In this document: positions 31,148 through 32,018 of the stretch, piece after piece
Layout of the letters: each line of letters begins with the position of its first letter
Numbering within the stretch: the first letter of the stretch is position 1
Assembly: GCA_036278735.1 (NCBI GenBank)
Contig: DASUKM010000038.1
Coordinates: forward strand, 1 to 32,018
DNA from: DASUKM01 sp036278735
GTDB lineage: Bacteria > Acidobacteriota > Vicinamibacteria > Vicinamibacterales > 2-12-FULL-66-21
Length of the DNA stretch: 32,018 bases
Reading direction: 5' to 3'
Made by a program: the position numbers and the translations under genes
Notes under the pieces: model-generated
Databases searched by the model: none
What the model saw: the letters and a program-made list of their open reading frames with translations, nothing else
Told to the model about the DNA's origin: nothing

Positions 31148-31518
31148 CGCCGCGCGTCATGATTGTCGAAGACGATCGCGATACGCGCGAGATGCTCGGC
31201 CGTTTTCTGGAACTCGAGGGGTTCACGGTCCAGACGGCGAGCAACGGCCGTCAGGCGCTCGATACGTTGAAAACGGGGCCGCGCGCGTGCGTCATCCTGC
31301 TCGATCTGATGATGCCGGTCATGGACGGCTGGCAGTTCCGGGCCGCCCAGACCCAGGATCCCGGCCTCTCCTCGATTCCCGTGGTCGTCGTCACCGCCGC
31401 GGGGCAGCGCGATCACGTGCCCCCCATCGACGCCGATGCCTGGCTGTCGAAACCTGTCGATCTCGAGCGGCTCGTCCGCACGCTCGATCCCTTCTGCCGC
31501 CGCTGCGACGACGACTAG
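31144..31518 (+). CDS. Single-domain response regulator (receiver), third of three
   Basis: A 124-residue receiver. Asp10-Asp11 (MIVEDDRDT), phosphoacceptor Asp54 in VILLDLMMPVMDGWQF, Thr84 in VVVVTAAG and Lys103 in AWLSKPVDLERL are present. It is less like the other two: the sequence between Thr84 and Lys103 is short, with QRDHVPPID in place of a full alpha-4 helix. It is translationally coupled to the second receiver (ATGA at 31144-31147). No output domain follows; the palindromic element R3 begins 10 bp after the stop. Confidence 0.92.
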   Translation: MTPRVMIVEDDRDTREMLGRFLELEGFTVQTASNGRQALDTLKTGPRACVILLDLMMPVMDGWQFRAAQTQDPGLSSIPVVVVTAAGQRDHVPPIDADAWLSKPVDLERLVRTLDPFCRRCDDD

Positions 31519-31527
31519 CGCGTCCCC

Positions 31528-31635
31528 GGGGTCAGATCTTGTTTATTGCACGAACGTCCTCTCCAGAGGACAGCGTCTCAGGCACCGATGTGTCCTGTCT
31601 GGAGGACAAATGCGCAAGAAACAAGATCTGACCCC
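31528..31635. repeat. Palindromic REP/MITE-like element, paired copy (R3)
   Basis: Terminal inverted repeats GGGGTCAGATCTTGTTT (31528-31544) and AAACAAGATCTGACCCC (31619-31635) enclose two hairpins: GTCCTCT/AGAGGAC (31556-31571) and a weaker TGTCCT/AGGACA (31591-31608). The right half contains GGAGG (31601-31605) and ATG (31610-31612), which appear to serve the following gene. Confidence 0.9.
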
Positions 31636-32018
31636 GGCGCCGCCCGACGACCCGAACATCATGGCGGCGGGGCTGTTGTACGATCTCGCGCTGCTGCAGC
31701 CGGCCGAGCGCAGCCGGTTCGGCTACATCCGGGCGGCGAAGACGATCGCGACAGGCATCGAGTCGTCCGTCCGCGACCTGGTCGGCCAGGGCACCTTGCG
31801 GGACGTGCCGTTCGTCGGCCCGTCGAGCGCGCGGATCGTGACCGAGTTCGTCGAGACCGGCCACTCCTCGACGGTCAGGGATCGACTGGCGGCGTCGCCG
31901 GCGCGCGGCGAAGTCGAGCGGCGGCGGGCCTTCCGCCGCGCCTATCTGAGCCGTCACGCCATGCGCGCCGCGCTCGCCGCCACGGCCGCGCCGCACGTGA
32001 TCGGCCGCGAGACCTACT
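31610..32018 (+). CDS. PHP/PolX-like protein, N-terminal helix-hairpin-helix part only
   Basis: An open frame runs from ATG 31610 to the window end (136 codons). After MRKKQDLTPAPPDD, translated from the palindromic repeat, it reads PNIMAAGLLYDLALLQ, then FGYIRAAKTIATGIESSVRD, LRDVPFVGPSSARIVTEFVE and TGHSSTVRDRLA, with ERRRAFRRAYLSRHAMRAAL further on. This matches the N-terminal helical and helix-hairpin-helix region of PolX/PHP-domain proteins, which process DNA ends or act as phosphoesterases; the PHP domain itself would lie beyond the window. ATG 31661 (MAAGLLYDL) is a possible later start, but family members begin before that point, and ATG 31610 has GGAGG 4 nt upstream. Confidence 0.7.
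   Translation, partial: MRKKQDLTPAPPDDPNIMAAGLLYDLALLQPAERSRFGYIRAAKTIATGIESSVRDLVGQGTLRDVPFVGPSSARIVTEFVETGHSSTVRDRLAASPARGEVERRRAFRRAYLSRHAMRAALAATAAPHVIGRETY

Noticed and set aside
31532..31996. Minus-strand frame opposite the PHP/PolX-like start
   Set aside because: It reads through the palindromic repeat and has no family-like sequence; the plus strand has conserved helix-hairpin-helix signatures.

Overview
The window is GC-rich, densely coded DNA that most likely comes from an acidobacterium, perhaps of the Vicinamibacteria. This is inferred from gene content: a PadR regulator paired with a large ADOP-type permease, a TonB-dependent receptor with an N-terminal carboxypeptidase-regulatory-like domain, secreted amidase, amidohydrolase and M28 peptidase genes, and several small conserved proteins I associate with that phylum. 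No rRNA, tRNA, CRISPR array, integrase or transposase gene was seen.

Layout. 1-298: end of a membrane protein. 389-2856: secreted amidase and a convergent Uma2-family nuclease. 2857-3942: a decayed region with two gene remnants, a VOC-fold protein and a palindromic repeat. 3943-6990: PadR regulator and ADOP permease. 7178-10698: a small hypothetical gene, then, on the minus strand, a lipid-binding-like secreted protein translationally coupled to a radical SAM enzyme, and a further secreted protein. 10812-15130: TonB-type receptor and a convergent secreted amidohydrolase. 15201-15895: CopG/PIN toxin-antitoxin pair. 16012-22549: peroxiredoxin, a three-gene RND efflux operon joined by ATGA overlaps, and a degenerate receiver-like gene. 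22644-24113: DsbA-like protein and a membrane-anchored hypothetical. 24163-30092: a minus-strand run of Gdx/SugE exporter, endonuclease/exonuclease/phosphatase-fold protein, MurJ, M28 peptidase, a coiled-coil protein and a PPi-type phosphofructokinase. 30294-31518: three consecutive single-domain response regulators. 31610-end: start of a PHP/PolX-like protein.

Non-coding structure. Three patterns stand out. (1) Three copies of a palindromic REP/MITE-like element (3891-3941, 15898-16008, 31528-31635), each within about 10 bp of a stop codon; the last supplies a Shine-Dalgarno sequence and start codon to the gene behind it. (2) Four tandem heptanucleotide arrays from two sequence families (2212-2260 and 24489-24516; 7514-7555 and 30110-30149), all between genes, two of which overlap a stop codon. 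(3) A recurrent TAnnnT hexamer 6-9 nt before the start codon of nine genes or remnants, which suggests widespread leaderless transcription.

I see no clearly new multi-gene defence or biosynthetic system. The best leads are the mobile start-codon repeat, the heptad arrays, the coupled lipid-binding-like/radical SAM pair, and the receiver cluster. All functional calls rest on motif reading by eye; no database search was run.
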